From assembly GCA_014843695.1 (NCBI GenBank), contig CM026386.1:19335973-19399972 (forward strand): 64,000 nt of DNA, given 5' to 3'. The position numbers and the translations under genes were made by a program. The DNA comes from Archivesica marissinica (taxonomy: Eukaryota; Mollusca; Bivalvia; Venerida; Vesicomyidae). Positions 45,901 to 60,900 of this stretch are shown here, one piece after another. Position 1 is the first letter of the stretch. Each line of letters starts with the position of its first letter. A model generated the notes under the pieces. The model saw only the letters and a list, made by a program, of their open reading frames with translations, was not told the origin of the DNA and ran no database searches.

Positions 45901-48900
45901 ATTGCATGATATATTGCATGATGGCCATTGTGCAGTTGATACCTCTGTTACCTGTATTGCATGATGTTTTGCATGATGGTCATTGTGCAGAGGGAATATC
46001 TGTTACATGTATTGCATGATGTATTGCATGAGGGTCATTGTGCAGTTGGTACATCTGTTAAATGTATTGCATGATGGCCATTGTGCAGTTGGTACATCTG
46101 TTACATGTATTGCATGATGGTCACGGTGCAGTTGGTACATCTGTTACATGTATTGCATGATGTATTGCATGATGGTCATTGTGCAGTTGGTACATCTGTT
46201 ACATGGATTGCATGATGGTCATTGTGCAGTTGGTACATCTGTTACATGTATTGCATGATGGTCATTGTGCAGTTGGTACATCTGTTACATGTATTGCATG
46301 ATGTATTGCATGATGGTCATTGTGCTGTTGATACATATGTTACAAGCATTGCATGATGGTCATTGTGCAGTTGGTACATCTGTTACATGTATTGCATGAT
46401 GGCCAATGTGCAGTTGATACATCTGTTACTAGTATTGCATGATGGTCTTTGTGCAGTTGGTACATCTGTTACATGTATTGCATGATGTATTGCATGATGG
46501 TCATTGTGCAGTTGGTACATCTGTTACATGTAGTGCATGATGTTCATTGTGCAGTTGATACACCTGTTACATGCATTGCATGATGGCCATTGTGCAGTTG
46601 ATACGTCTGGTTACATATATTACATGATGGTCATTGTGCAGTTGGTACATCTGTTACATGTATTGCATGATGTGTTGCATGATGGTCATTTTGCAGTTGG
46701 TACAACTGTTACCTATATTGTATGATGGTCATTGTGCAGTTGGTACATCTGTTACATGTATTGCATGATGTAGTGCATGATGGTCATTGTGCAGTTGGTA
46801 CATCTGTTAAATGTATTGCATGATGGTCATTGTGCAGTTGGTACATCTGTTATATGTATTGCATGATGGTCATTGTGCAGTTGGTACATCTGTTACATAT
46901 ATTACATGATGGTCATTGTGCAGTTAGTACATCTGTTACATGTTTTGCATGATGATTTGCATGATGGCCATGGTGCAGTTTGTACATCTGTTACATGTAT
47001 TGCATGATGGTCATTGTGCAGTTGGTACATCTGTTACATGTATAGCATGATGGCCATTGTGCAGTTGATACATCTGTTACATGTATTGCATGATGGTAAT
47101 TGTGCAGTTGATACATCTGTTACAGGTATTGCATGAGGTATTGCATGATGGTCATTGTGCAGTTGATACAACTGTTACATGTATTGCATGATGGTCATTG
47201 TGCAGTTGATACATCTGTTACATGTATTGCAGTATGTATTGCATGATGGTCATTGTGCAGTTTGTACATCTGTTACATGTATTGCATGATGGTCATTGTG
47301 CAGTTGGTACATCTGTTATATGTTTTGCATGATGGCCATTGTGCAGTTGGTACATCTGTTATATGTATTGCATGATGGCCATTGTGCAGTTGGTACATCT
47401 GTTATATGTATTGCATGATGTATTGCATGATGGTCATTGTGCAGTTGGTATATCTGTTTCATGTATTGTATGATGGTCATTGTGCAGTTGGTACATCTGT
47501 TACATGTATTGCATGATGGTCATTGTGCAGTTGGTACATCTGTTACATGTATTGCATGATGGTCATTGTGCAGTTGGTACATATGTTACATGTATTGCAT
47601 GATGTATTGCATGATGGTCATTGTGCAGGTGGTACATCTGTTACATGTTTTGCATGATGGCCATTGTGCAGTTGATACATCTGTTACATATATTGCATGA
47701 TATATTGCATGATGGTCATTGTGCCGTTTGGTACATATGTTACATGTATTGCATGATGGCCAATGTGCAGTTGATACATCTGTTACATGTATTGCATGAT
47801 GGTCTTTGTGCAGTTGGTAAATCTGTTACATGTATTGCATGATGTATTGCATGATGGTCATTGTGCAGTTGGTACATCTGTTACATGTATTGCATGATGT
47901 TCATTGTGCAGTTGGTACATCTGTTACATGTATTGCATGATGTATTGCATGAGGGTCATTGTACAGTTGGTACATCTGTTACATGTATTGCATGATGGCC
48001 ATTGTGCAGTTGGTACATCTGTTACATGTATTGCATGATGGTCACTGTGCAGTTGGTACATCTGTTACATGTTTTGCATGATGGTCATTGTGCAGTTGGT
48101 ACATCTGTTACATGTAGTGCATGATAGTCATTGTGAAAGTTGGTACGTCTGTTACATGTAATGCATGATGGTCATTGTGCAGTTGTTACATCTGTTACAT
48201 GTATTGCATGATGGTCATTGTGCAGTTGGTACATCTATTATATGTATTGCATGATGTTCATTGTGCAGTTGGTACATCTGTTAGATGTATTGCATGATGG
48301 CAATTGTGCAGTTGATACATCTGTTACATGTATTGCATAATGGCCAGTGTGCCATTGGTACATATATTATATGTATTGCATGATGATCATTGTGCATTTG
48401 ATATCTCTGTTACATGTATTGCATGATGGTCATTGTGCAGTTGGTACATCTGTTATATGTATTGCATGATGGTCAATCTGCAGTTGATACACCTGTTACA
48501 TCTATTGCTTGATGGACATTTTGCCGTTGATACACCTGTTACATTTATTGCATGATGGTCATTGTGCAGTTCGTACATCTGGTACATGTATTACATGATG
48601 TATAGCATGATGGTCATTGTGCAGTTGGTACATCTGTTACATGTATTGCATGAGGTATTGTATGATGGTCATTGTGCAGTTGATACATCTGTTACATATA
48701 TTGCATGATGTGTTGCATGATGGTCATTGTGCAGTTGGTACATCTGTTACATGTATTGTATGGTGGTCATTGTGCAGTTGATACACCTGTTACATGTATT
48801 GCATGATGGTCATTGTGCAGTTGGTACATCTGTTACATGTATTGTATGATGGCCATTGTGCAGTTGATACACCTGTTACATGTATTGCATGGTGGTCATT

Positions 48901-51900
48901 GTGCAGTTGATACACCTGTTACATGTATTGCATGATGGTCATTGTGCAGTTGATACATCTGTTATATGTATTGCATGATGGTCAATCTGCAATTGATACA
49001 CCTGTTACATCTATTGCTTGATGGACATTTTGCCGTTGATACACCTGTTACATTTATTGCATGATGGTCATTGTGCAGTTCGTACATCTGGTACATGTAT
49101 TTCATGATGTATAGCATGATGGTCATTGTGCAGTTGGTACATCTGTTACATGTATTGCATGAGGTATTGTATGATGGTCATTGTGCAGTTGATACATCTG
49201 TTACATATATTGCATGATGTATTGCATGATGGTCATTGTGCAGTTGGTACATCTGTTACATGTATTGTATGATGGCCATTGTGCAGTTGATACACCTGTT
49301 ACATGTATTGCATGGTGGTCATTGTGCAGTTGATACACATGTTACATGTATTGCATGATGGTCATTGTGCAGTTGATACATCTGTTACATGTATTGCATG
49401 ATGGTCATTGTGCAGTTGGTACATCTGTTACATGTATTGCATGATGGTCATTGTGCAGTTGGTACATCTGTTACATGGATTGCATGATGGTCATTGTACA
49501 GTTGGTACATCTGTTACATGTATTGCATAATGGCCAGTGTGCCATTGGTACATATATTATATGTATTGCATGATGATCATTGTGCATTTGATATCTCTGT
49601 TACATGTATTGCATGATGGTCATTGTGCAGTTGGTACATCTGTTACATGTATTGCATTATGTGTTGCATGATGGTCATTGTGCAGTTGATACATCTGTTA
49701 CATGTATTGCATGATGTATTGCATGATGGTCATTGTGCAGTTGGTACATCTGTTTCAAGTATTGCATGATGGTCATTGTGCAGTTGGTACATCTGTTACA
49801 TGTATTGCATGATGGTCATTGTGCAGTTAGGTACATATGTTACATGTATTGCATGATGGCCAATGTGCAGTTGATACATCTGTTACATGTATTGCATGAT
49901 GGTCTTTGTGCAGTTGGTAAATATGTTACATGTATTGCATGATGGTCATTGTGCAGTTGGTACATCTGTTACATGTATTGCATGATGGTCATTGTGCAGT
50001 TGGTACATCTGTTATATGTATTGCATGATGGTCAATCTGCAGTTGATACACCTGTTACATCTATTGCTTGATGGACATTTTGCCGTTGATACACCTGTTA
50101 CATTTATTGCATGATGGTCATTGTGCAGTTCGTACATCTGGTACATGTATTTCATGATGTATAGCATGATGGTCATTGTGCAGTTGGTACATCTGTTACA
50201 TGTATTGCATGAGGTATTGTATGGTGGTCATTGTGCAGTTGATACATCTGTTACATATATTGCATGATGTATTGCATGATGGTCATTGTGCAGTTGGTAC
50301 ATCTGTTACATGTATTGTATGGTGGTCATTGTGCAGTTGATACACCTGTTACATGTATTGCATGATGGTCATTGTGCAGTTGGTACATCTGTTACATGTA
50401 TTGTATGATGGCCATTGTGCAGTTGATACACCTGTTACATGTATTGCATGGTGGTCATTGTGCAGTTGATACACCTGTTACATGTATTGCATGATGGTCA
50501 TTGTGCAGTTGGTACATCTGTTACATGTATTGCATGATGTTCATTGCAGTTGGTACACCTGTTACATGTATTGCATGATGGTCATTTTGCAGTTGGTACA
50601 CTGTTACATTTATTGCATGATGGTCATTGTGCAGTTGGTACATCTGTTACATGTATTGCATGATGTATTGCATGATGGTCATTGTGCAGTTGGTACATCT
50701 GTTACATGTATTGCATGAGGTATTGTATGATGGTCATTGTGCAGTTGGTACATCTGTTACATGTATTGCATGATGTATTGCATGATGGTCATTGTGCAGT
50801 TGGTACATCTGTTACATGTATTGCATGATGGTCATTGTGCAGTTGATACATCTGTTACATGTATTGCATGATGGTCATTGTGCAGTTGATACATATGTTA
50901 CATGTATTGCATGATGGTCATTGTGCAGTTGGTACATCTGTTACATGTATTGCATGATGGTCATTGTGCAGTTGGTACATCTGTTACATGTATTGCATGA
51001 TGGTCATTGTGCAGTTGGTACATCTGTTAATATTGCGATGGTCATTGTGCAGTTGGTACATCTGTTACATGTATTGCATGATGGTCATTGTGCAGTTGGT
51101 ACATCTGTTACATGTATTGCATTGTATTGCATGATGGTCATTGTGCAGTTGATACATCTGTTCATGTATTGCATGATGTATTGCATGATGGTCATTGTGC
51201 AGTTGATACATCTGTTACATGTATTACATGATGGTCATTGTGCAGTTGGTACATCTGTTACATGTATTGCATGATGGTCATTGTGCAGTTGGTACATCTG
51301 TTACATGTATTGCATGATGGCCAGTGCAGTTGATACATCTGTTACATGTATTGCATGATGGTCATTGTGCATTGGTAATATTTATGTTTCATATGTATTG
51401 CATGATGGTCATTGTGCAGTTGGTACATCTGTTACATGTATTGCATGATGGTCATTGTGCAGTTGATACACCTGTTACATGTATTGCATGATGGACATTT
51501 TGCAGTTGATACACCTGTTACATGTATTGCTGTGTATTGCATGATGGTCATTGTGCAGTTCGTACATCTGGTACATGTATTTCATGATGTATAGCATGAT
51601 GGTCATTGTGCAATTGGTACATCTGTTACATGTATTGCATGATGTATTGTATGATGGTCATTGTGCAGTTGATACATCTTTTACATGTATTGCATGATGT
51701 ATTGCATGATGGTCATTGTGCAGTTGGTACATCTGTTACATGTATTCCATGATGTATTGCATGATGGTCATTGTGCAGTTGGTACATCTGTTACATGTAT
51801 TGCATGATGGCCATTGTGCAGTTGATACATATGTTACATGTATTGCATGATGGCCATTGTGCAGTAGGTACATCTGTTACATGTATTGCATGATGTATTG

Positions 51901-54900
51901 TATGATGGTCATTGTGCAGTTGGTACATCTGTTACAAGCATTGCATGATGGTCAGTGTGCAATTGATACATCTGTTACATGTATTGCATGATGTATTGCA
52001 TGATGGTCACTGTGCAGTTCGTACATCTGTTACATGTATTGGATGATGGTCATTGTGCAGTTGGTACATCTGTTACATGAATAGCATGATGGCAATTGTG
52101 CAGTTGATACATCTGTTACATGTATTGCATGATGTATTGCATGATGGTCATTGTGCAGTTGATACATCTGTTACATGTATTGCATGATGGTCATTGTGCG
52201 GTTGATACATCTGTTACATGTATTGCATGATGGTCATTGTGCAGTTGGTACATCTGTTACATGTGTTGCATGATGGTCATTGTGCAGTTGGTACATCTGT
52301 TACATGTATTGCATGATGGCTATTGTGCAGTTGATACATCTGTTAAATGTATTGCATGATGGTCATTGTGCAGTTGGTACATCGGTTATATGTATTGCAT
52401 GATGGCCATTGTGCAGTTGATACATCTGTTACATGTATTGCATGATGGCCATTGTGCAGTTGGTACATCTGTTACATGTATTGCATGATGGTCAGTGTGC
52501 TGTTGATACACCTGTTACATGTATTGCATGATGTTCATTGAGCAGTTGGTACATCTGTTACATGTATTGCATGATGGCCATTGTGCAGTTGGTACATCTG
52601 TTACATGTATTACATGATGGTCATTGTGCAGTTGGTACATCTGTTACATGTATTACATGATGGTCATTGTGCAGTTGGTACATCTGTTACATGTATTACA
52701 TGATGGTCATTGTGCAGTTGGTACATCTGTTACATGTATTGCATGATGTTCATTGAGCAGTTGATACATCTGTTACATGTATTGAATGATGTATTCCATG
52801 ATGTATAGCATGATGGTCATTGTGCACTTGGTACATCTGTTACATGTATTGCATGATTTTCATTGTGCAGTTGGTACATCTGTTACATGTATTGCATGAT
52901 GTATTGCATGATGGTCATTGTGCAGTTGGTACATCTGTTACATGTATTGCATGATGGTCATTGTGCTGTTGATTCACCTGTTACATGTATTGCATGATGT
53001 TCATTGAGCAGTTGGTACATCTGTTACATGTATTGCATGATGGCCATTGTGCAGTTGGTACATCTGTTACATGTATTACATGATGGTCATTGTGCAGTTG
53101 GTACATCTGTTACATGTATTACATGATGGTCATTGTGCAGTTGGTACATCTGTTACATGTATTGCATGATGTTCATTGAGCAGTTGATACATCTGTTACA
53201 TGTATTGAATGATGTATTCCATGATGCATAGCATGATGGTCATTGTGCACTTGGTACATCTGTTACATGTATTGCATGATTTTCATTGTGCAGTTGGTAC
53301 ATCTGTTACATGTATTGCATGATGTATTGCATGATGGTCATTGTGCAGTTGGGACATCTGTTACATGTATAGCATGATGGCCATTGTGCAGTTGATACAT
53401 CTGTTACATGTATTGCATGATGGTCATTGTGCTGTTGATACACCTGTTACATGTATTGCATGATGTTCATTGAGCAGTTGGTACATCTGTTACATGTATT
53501 GCATGATGGCCATTGTGCAGTTGGTACATCTGTTACATGTATTACATGATTGTCATTGTGCAGTTGGTACATCTGTTACATGTATTACATGATGGTCATT
53601 GTGCAGTTGGTACATCTGTTACATGTATTGCATGATGTTCATTGAGCAGTTGATACATCTGTTACATGTATTGAATGATGTATTCCATGATGTATAGCAT
53701 GATGGTCATTGTGCACTTGGTACATCTGTTACATGTATTGCATGATTGTCATTGTGCAGTTGGTACATCTGTTACATGTATTGCATGATGTATTGCATGA
53801 TGGTCATTGTGCAGTTGGTACATCTGTTACATGTATAGCATGATGGCCATTGTGCAGTTGATACATCTGTTACATGTATTGCATGATGTGTTGCATGATG
53901 GTCATTGTGCAGATGATACATCTGTTACATGTATTGCATGATGTATTGATTGTTGGTCATTGTGCAGATGGTAAATCTGTTACATGTAATACATGATGGT
54001 CATTGTGCAGTTGGTACATCTGTTACTTGCATAGCATGATGGCCATTGTGCAGTTAATACATCTGTTACATGCATTGTATTATGGTAATTGTGCTATTGC
54101 TAAATCTAATACATGTATTGCATGATGTATTGCAAGATGGTCATTGTGCAGTTGGTACATCTGTTACATGTATTGCATGATGTATTGCATGATGGTCATT
54201 GTGCACTTGGTACATATGTTACATGTATTGCATGATGGCCATTGTGCAGTTGATACATCTGTTACATGTATTACATGATGTGTTGCATGATGGTCATTTT
54301 GCAGATGATACATCTGTTACATGTATTGCATGATGGTCATTGTGCAGTTGGTACATCTGTTACATGCATAGCATGATGGCCATTGTGCAGTTAATACATA
54401 TGTTACATGCATTGCATTATGGTAATTGTGCTGTTGATACATCTGATACATGTATTGCATGATTTATTGCAAGATGGTCATTGTGCAGTTGGTACATCTG
54501 TTACATGTATTGCATGATGGTCGTTGTGCAGTTGGTACATCTGTTACATGTATTGCATGATGTATTGCATGATGGTCATTGTGCAGTTGGTACATCTGTT
54601 AAAAGCATTGCATGATGGTCATTGTGCAGTTGGTACATCTGTTACATGTATTGTATGATGGCCATTGTGCAGTTGATACATCTGTTACATGCATAGCATG
54701 ATGGCCATTGTGCAGTTAATACATCTGTTACATGCATAGCATTATCGAAATTGTGCTGTTGATACATCTGATACATGTATTGCATGATGTATTGCATGAT
54801 GGTCATTGTGCAGTTGGTACATCTGTTACATGTATTGCATGATGGTCATTGTGCAGTTGGTACATCTGTTACATGTATTGCATGATGGCCATTGTGCAGT

Positions 54901-57900
54901 TGATACATCTCTTACATGTATTACATGATGATCATTGTGCAGTTGGTACATCTGTTACATGTATTGCATGATGTATTGCATGATGGTCATTGTGCAGTTG
55001 GTACATCAGTTACATGTATTGTATGATGGCCATTGTGCAGTTGATACACCTGTTACATGTATTGCATGTTGGTCGTTGTGCAGTTGATACACCTGTTACA
55101 TGTATTGCATGATGGTCATTGTGCCGTTGATACACCTGTTACATGTATTGCATGATGGTCATTGTGCAGTTGATACATCTGTTACATGTATTGAATGATG
55201 TATTCCATGATGTATTGCATGATGGCCATTGTGCCGTTCGTACATCTGTTATGTGTATTGCATGATGGTCATTGTGCAGTTCATACATCTGTTACATGTA
55301 TTGCATGATGGTCATTGTGCAGTTGGTACATCTGTTACATGTATTGCATGATGGTCATTTTGCAGTTGGTACATCTGTTACATGGATTGCATGATGGTCA
55401 TTGTGCAGTTGGTACATCTGTTACATGTAATGCATGATGGTCATTGTGCAGTTAGTACATCTGTTACATGTATTGCATGATGGTCATTATGCAGTTGTTA
55501 CATCTGTAACATGTATTGCATGATGGTCATTGTGCAGTTGATACATCTGTTACATGTATTGCATGATGGACATTGTGGAGTTGGTACATCTGTTACATGT
55601 ATTGCATGATGAATTGCATGATGGTCAGTATGCAGTTGGTACAACTGTTACATGTATTGCATGATGGTCATTGTGCAGTTGGTACATCTGTTACATGTAT
55701 TGCATGATGGCCATTGTGCAGTTGATACATCTATTACATGTATTGCATGATGTATTGCATGATGGTCATTGTGCAGTTGGTACATCTGTTACAAGCATTG
55801 CATGATGGTCATTGTGCAGTTGGTACATCTATTACATGTATTGCATGATGGTCATTGTGCAGTTGATACATCTGTTACATGTATTGCATGATGTATTGCA
55901 TGATGGTCATTATGCAGTTGGTACATCTGTTACATGTATTGCATCATGTATTGCATGATTGTCATTGTGCCGTTGGTATATATGTTACATGTATTGCATG
56001 ATGGCCATTGTGCAGTTGATACATCTGTTACATGTATTGCATGATGTATTGCATTATGGTCATTGTGCCGTTGGTACATATGTAACATGTATTGCATGAG
56101 GTATTGCATGATGGTCATTGTGCAGTTGGTACATCTGTTACATGTATTACATATGGTATTGCATGATGGTCATTGTGCAGTTGATACATCTGTTACATGT
56201 ATTGCATGATGTATTGCATGATGGCCATTGTGCAGTTGGTACATCTGTTACATGTATTGCATGATGTATTGCATGATGGTCATTGTGCAGTTGATACATC
56301 TGTTACATGTATTGCATAATGGCCATTGTGCAGTTAGTACAACTGTTACATGTATTGCATGATGGTCATTGTGTAGTTGGTACATCTGTTACATGTATTG
56401 CATGATGGCCATTGTGCAGTTATTACATCCGTTACATGTATTGCATGATGGCCATTGTGCAGTTGGTACATCTGTTGCATGTATTGCATGATGGCCACTG
56501 AGCAGTTGGTACATATGATACATGCATTACATGCTGACCATTGTGCAGTTGGTACATATGTTACATGTATTGCATGATGGTGATTGTGCAGTTGGTACAT
56601 CTGTTACGTGTATTGCGTGATGGTCATTGTGCAGTTGGTACATATGTTACGTGTATTGCATGCTGACCATTTTGCAGTTGATACATCTATTACATGTATT
56701 GCAGGATGTATTGCATGATGGTCAATGTGCAGATGATACATCTGTTACATGTATTGTAAGATGGCCATTGTGCAGTTGATACACCTGTTACATGTATTGC
56801 ATGGTGGTCGTTGTGCAGTTGATACACATGTTACATGTGTTGCATGATGGCCATTGTGCAGTTGATACATCTGTTACATGTATTGCATGATGTGTTGCAT
56901 GATGGTCATTTTGCAGATGATACATCTGTTACATGTATTGCATGATGGTCATTGTGCAGTTGGTACATCTGTTACATGCATAGCATGATGGCCATTGTGC
57001 AGTTAATACATATGTTACATGCATTGCATTATGGTAATTGTGCTGTTGATACATCTGATACATGTATTGCATGATTTATTGCAAGATGGTCATTGTGCAG
57101 TTGGTACATCTGTTACATGTATTGCATGATGGTCGTTGTGCAGTTGGTACATCTGTTACATGTATTGCATGATGTATTGCATGATGGTCATTGTGCAGTT
57201 GGTACATCTGTTAAAAGCATTGCATGATGGTCATTGTGCAGTTGGTACATCTGTTACATGTATTGTATGATGGCCATTGTGCAGTTGATACATCTGTTAC
57301 ATGCATAGCATGATGGCCATTGTGCAGTTAATACATCTGTTACATGCATAGCATTATCGTAATTGTGCTGTTGATACATCTGATACATGTATTGCATGAT
57401 GTATTGCATGATGGTCATTGTGCAGTTGGTACATCTGTTACATGTATTGCATGATGGTCATTGTGCAGTTAGTACATCTGTTACATGTATTGCATGATGG
57501 CCATTGTGCAGTTGATACATCTCTTACATGTATTACATGATGATCATTGTGCAGTTGGTACATCTGTTACATGTATTGCATGATGTATTGCATGATGGTC
57601 ATTGTGCAGTTGGTACATCAGTTACATGTATTGTATGATGGCCATTGTGCAGTTGATACACCTGTTACATGTATTGCATGTTGGTCGTTGTGCAGTTGAT
57701 ACACCTGTTACATGTATTGCATGATGGTCATTGTGCCGTTGATACACCTGTTACATGTATTGCATGATGGTCATTGTGCAGTTGATACATCTGTTACATG
57801 TATTGAATGATGTATTCCATGATGTATTGCATGATGGCCATTGTGCCGTTCGTACATCTGTTATGTGTATTGCATGATGGTCATTGTGCAGTTCATACAT

Positions 57901-60900
57901 CTGTTACATGTATTGCATGATGGTCATTGTGCAGTTGGTACATCTGTTACATGTATTGCATGATGGTCATTTTGCAGTTGGTACATCTGTTACATGGATT
58001 GCATGATGGTCATTGTGCAGTTGGTACATCTGTTACATGTAATGCATGATGGTCATTGTGCAGTTAGTACATCTGTTACATGTATTGCATGATGGTCTTT
58101 ATGCAGTTGTTACATCTGTAACATGTATTGCATGATGGTCATTGTGCAGTTGATACATCTGTTACATGTATTGCATGATGGACATTGTGGAGTTGGTACA
58201 TCTGTTACATGTATTGCATGATGAATTGCATGATGGTCAGTATGCAGTTGGTACAACTGTTACATGTATTGCATGATGGTCATTGTGCAGTTGGTACATC
58301 TGTTACATGTATTGCATGATGGCCATTGTGCAGTTGATACATCTATTACATGCATTGCATGATGTATTGCATGATGGTCATTGTGCAGTTGGTACATCTG
58401 TTACAAGCATTGCATGATGGTCATTGTGCAGTTGGTACATCTATTACATGTATTGCATGATGGTCATTGTGCAGTTGATACATCTGTTACATGTATTGCA
58501 TGATGTATTGCATGATGGTCATTGTGCAGTTGGTACATCTGTTACATGTATTGCATCATGTATTGCATGATTGTCATTGTGCCGTTGGTATATATGTTAC
58601 ATGTATTGCATGATGGCCATTGTGCAGTTGATACATCTGTTACATGTATTGCATGATGTATTGCATGATGGTCATTGTGCCGTTGGTACATATGTAACAT
58701 GTATTGCATGAGGTATTGCATGATGGTCATTGTGCAGTTGGTACATCTGTTACATGTATTGCATATGGTATTGCATGATGGTCATTGTGCAGTTGATACA
58801 TCTGTTACATGTATTGCATGATGTATTGCATGATGGCCATTGTGCAGTTGGTACATCTGTTACATGTATTGCATGATGTATTGCATGATGGTCATTGTGC
58901 AGTTGATACATCTGTTACATGTATTGCATAATGGCCATTGTGCAGTTAGTACAACTGTTACATGTATTGCAAGATGGTCATTGTGTAGTTGGTACATCTG
59001 TTACATGTATTGCATGATGGCCATTGTGCAGTTATTACATCCGTTACATGTATTGCATGATGGCCATTGTGCAGTTGGTACATCTGTTGCATGTATTGCA
59101 TGATGGCCACTGAGCAGTTGGTACATATGATACATGTATTGCATGATGGACATTGTGGAGTTGGTACATCTGTTACATGTATTGCATGATGAATTGCATG
59201 ATGGTCAGTATGCAGTTGGTACAACTGTTACATGTATTGCATGATGGTCATTGTGCAGTTGGTACATCTGTTACATGTATTGCATGATGAATTGCATGAT
59301 GGTCAGTATGCAGTTGGTACAACTGTTACATGTATTGCATGATGGTCATTGTGCAGTTGGTACATCTGTTACATGTATTGCATGATGGCCATTGTGCAGT
59401 TGATACATCTATTACATGTATTGCATGATGGTCATTGTGCAGTTGGTACATCTGTTACAAGCATTGCATGATGGTCATTGTGCAGTTGGTACATCTATTA
59501 CATGTATTGCATGATGGTCATTGTGCAGTTGATACATCTGTTACATGTATTGCATGATGTATTGCATGATGGTCATTGTGCAGTTGGTACATCTGTTACA
59601 TGTATTGCATCATGTATTGCATGATTGTCATTGTGCCGTTGGTATATATGTTACATGTATTGCATGATGGCCATTGTGCAGTTGATACATCTGTTACATG
59701 TATTGCATGATGTATTGCATGATGGTCATTGTGCCGTTGGTACATATGTAACATGTATTGCATGAGGTATTGCATGATGGTCATTGTGCAGTTGGTACAT
59801 CTGTTACATGTATTGCATATGGTATTGCATGATGGTCATTGTGCAGTTGATACATCTGTTACATGTATTGCATGATGTATTGCATGATGGCCATTGTGCA
59901 GTTGGTACATCTGTTACATGTATTGCATGATGTATTGCATGATGGTCATTGTGCAGTTGATACATCTGTTACATGTATTGCATAATGGCCATTGTGCAGT
60001 TAGTACAACTGTTACATGTATTGCATGATGGTCATTGTGTAGTTGGTACATCTGTTACATGTATTGCATGATGGCCATTGTGCAGTTATTACATCCGTTA
60101 CATGTATTGCATGATGGCCATTGTGCAGTTGGTACATCTGTTGCATGTATTGCATGATGGCCACTGAGCAGTTGGTACATATGATACATGCATTACATGC
60201 TGACCATTGTGCAGTTGGTACATATGTTACATGTATTGCATGATGGTGATTGTGCAGTTGGTACATCTGTTACGTGTATTGCGTGATGGTCATTGTGCAG
60301 TTGGTACATATGTTACGTGTATTGCTTGCTGACCATTTTGCAGTTGATACATCTATTACATGTATTGCAGGATGTATTGCATGATGGTCAATGTGCAGAT
60401 GATACATCTGTTACATGTATTGTAAGATGGCCATTGTGCAGTTGATACACCTGTTACATGTATTGCATGGTGGTCGTTGTGCAGTTGATACACCTGTTAC
60501 ATGTGTTGCATGATGGTCATTGTGCCGTTGATACACCTGTTACATGTATTGCATGATGGTCATTGTGCAGTTGATACATCTGTTACATGTACTGAATGAT
60601 GTATTCCATGATATATTGCATGATGGCCATTGTGCCGTTGGTACATCTGTTACGTGTATTGCATGATGGTCATTGTGCAGTTGATACATCTGTTACATGT
60701 ATTTCATGATGGTCATTGTGCAGTTGGTACATCTGTTACATGTATTGCATGATGGTCATTGTGCAGTTGGTACATCTGTTACATGTATTGCATGATGGTC
60801 ATTATGCAGTTGTTACATCTGTAACATGTATTGCATGATGGTCATTGTGCAGTTGGTACATCTGTTACATGTATTGCATGATGTATTGCATGATGGTCAT

